Below, piece after piece: positions 63,959-64,000 of a stretch of 64,000 bases of DNA. The stretch lies in the NCBI RefSeq assembly GCF_014649375.1, contig NZ_BMSX01000029.1, forward strand, positions 53,179 through 117,178, given 5' to 3'. The position numbers were made by a program, and so were the translations under genes. A model generated the notes under the pieces. It did no database searches. It had not been told where the DNA came from and was given only the letters and a program-made list of their open reading frames with translations. Origin of the DNA: Streptomyces aurantiogriseus. GTDB lineage: Bacteria; Actinomycetota; Actinomycetes; Streptomycetales; Streptomycetaceae. Every line of letters begins with the position of its first letter. Position 1 is the first letter of the stretch.

Positions 63959-64000
63959 ATTGTTCGGCGGCGTCCTACTCTCCCACAGGGTCCCCCCTGC
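63959..64000 (-). rRNA. rrf: 5S rRNA, 3' end only
   Basis: The complement reads GGGGGGACCCTGTGGGAGAG then TAGGACGCCGCCGAACAAT, the conserved 3' part of Streptomyces 5S rRNA. About 42 of ~120 nt lie in the window; the rest of the rRNA operon is to the right. The exact 3' end is approximate. Confidence 0.93.

Overview
The window is high-GC actinobacterial chromosome. Codon third positions are strongly G/C, GTG starts are common, and the gene content and order (secA, hpf, comF, lpqB-mtrB-mtrA, mtnA, NAD-glutamate dehydrogenase, MoxR/DUF58 operon, rRNA operon) match a Streptomyces core region. The right edge enters the 3' end of a 5S rRNA gene on the minus strand, so an rRNA operon lies just beyond the window.

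Layout. (1) 1-2.7 kb: 3' part of an FtsK/SpoIIIE-type ATPase gene. (2) 2.9-6.5 kb: three-gene carbohydrate ABC importer. (3) 6.7-24.7 kb: cell-envelope glycopolymer region with three tandem GT2 + CDP-glycerol glycerophosphotransferase fusions, two GT-C type membrane glycosyltransferases, an undescribed polytopic protein, galE and a TagGH-like ABC exporter. It is interrupted by the ohr/ohrR peroxide switch, an ADP-ribosylglycohydrolase gene, an orphan NarL-type regulator and a TetR regulator. (4) 24.7-33.1 kb: giant NAD-glutamate dehydrogenase, DJ-1/PfpI protein, HAD hydrolase and two small actinobacterial proteins. (5) 33.2-45.8 kb: secA, GNAT, AlkX-like DNA glycosylase, NarL regulator, hpf, comF, lpqB, mtrB, mtrA. 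(6) 45.8-56.5 kb: an integrated actinomycete integrative and conjugative element (AICE). (7) 56.9-64.0 kb: mtnA, a five-gene membrane protein/DUF4129/DUF4350/MoxR/DUF58 operon, terminators and the 5S rRNA end.

The AICE has the pSAM2-like set: GntR repressor (KorSA-like), SCO3933-type regulator, TraB/FtsK translocase, Spd membrane and small transfer proteins, HUH replication initiator, excisionase and tyrosine integrase. Its left arm carries a Pif-like NUDIX protein, an XRE regulator, a SUKH-like protein, a small membrane protein and a 152-bp palindrome.

The most striking observation is the integration site. It is not a tRNA gene but the start codon of mtrA, a global developmental regulator. 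The element is bounded by a 120-bp ungapped direct repeat (106/120 identical by eye). The repeat begins exactly at the mtrA ATG and covers the upstream region, so one of the two mtrA promoter regions must be element-borne. This looks like a 5'-end analogue of tRNA 3'-end restoration: the element appears to bring a surrogate promoter for the host regulator and to displace the original 10.7 kb away, where it points antisense into the integrase gene.
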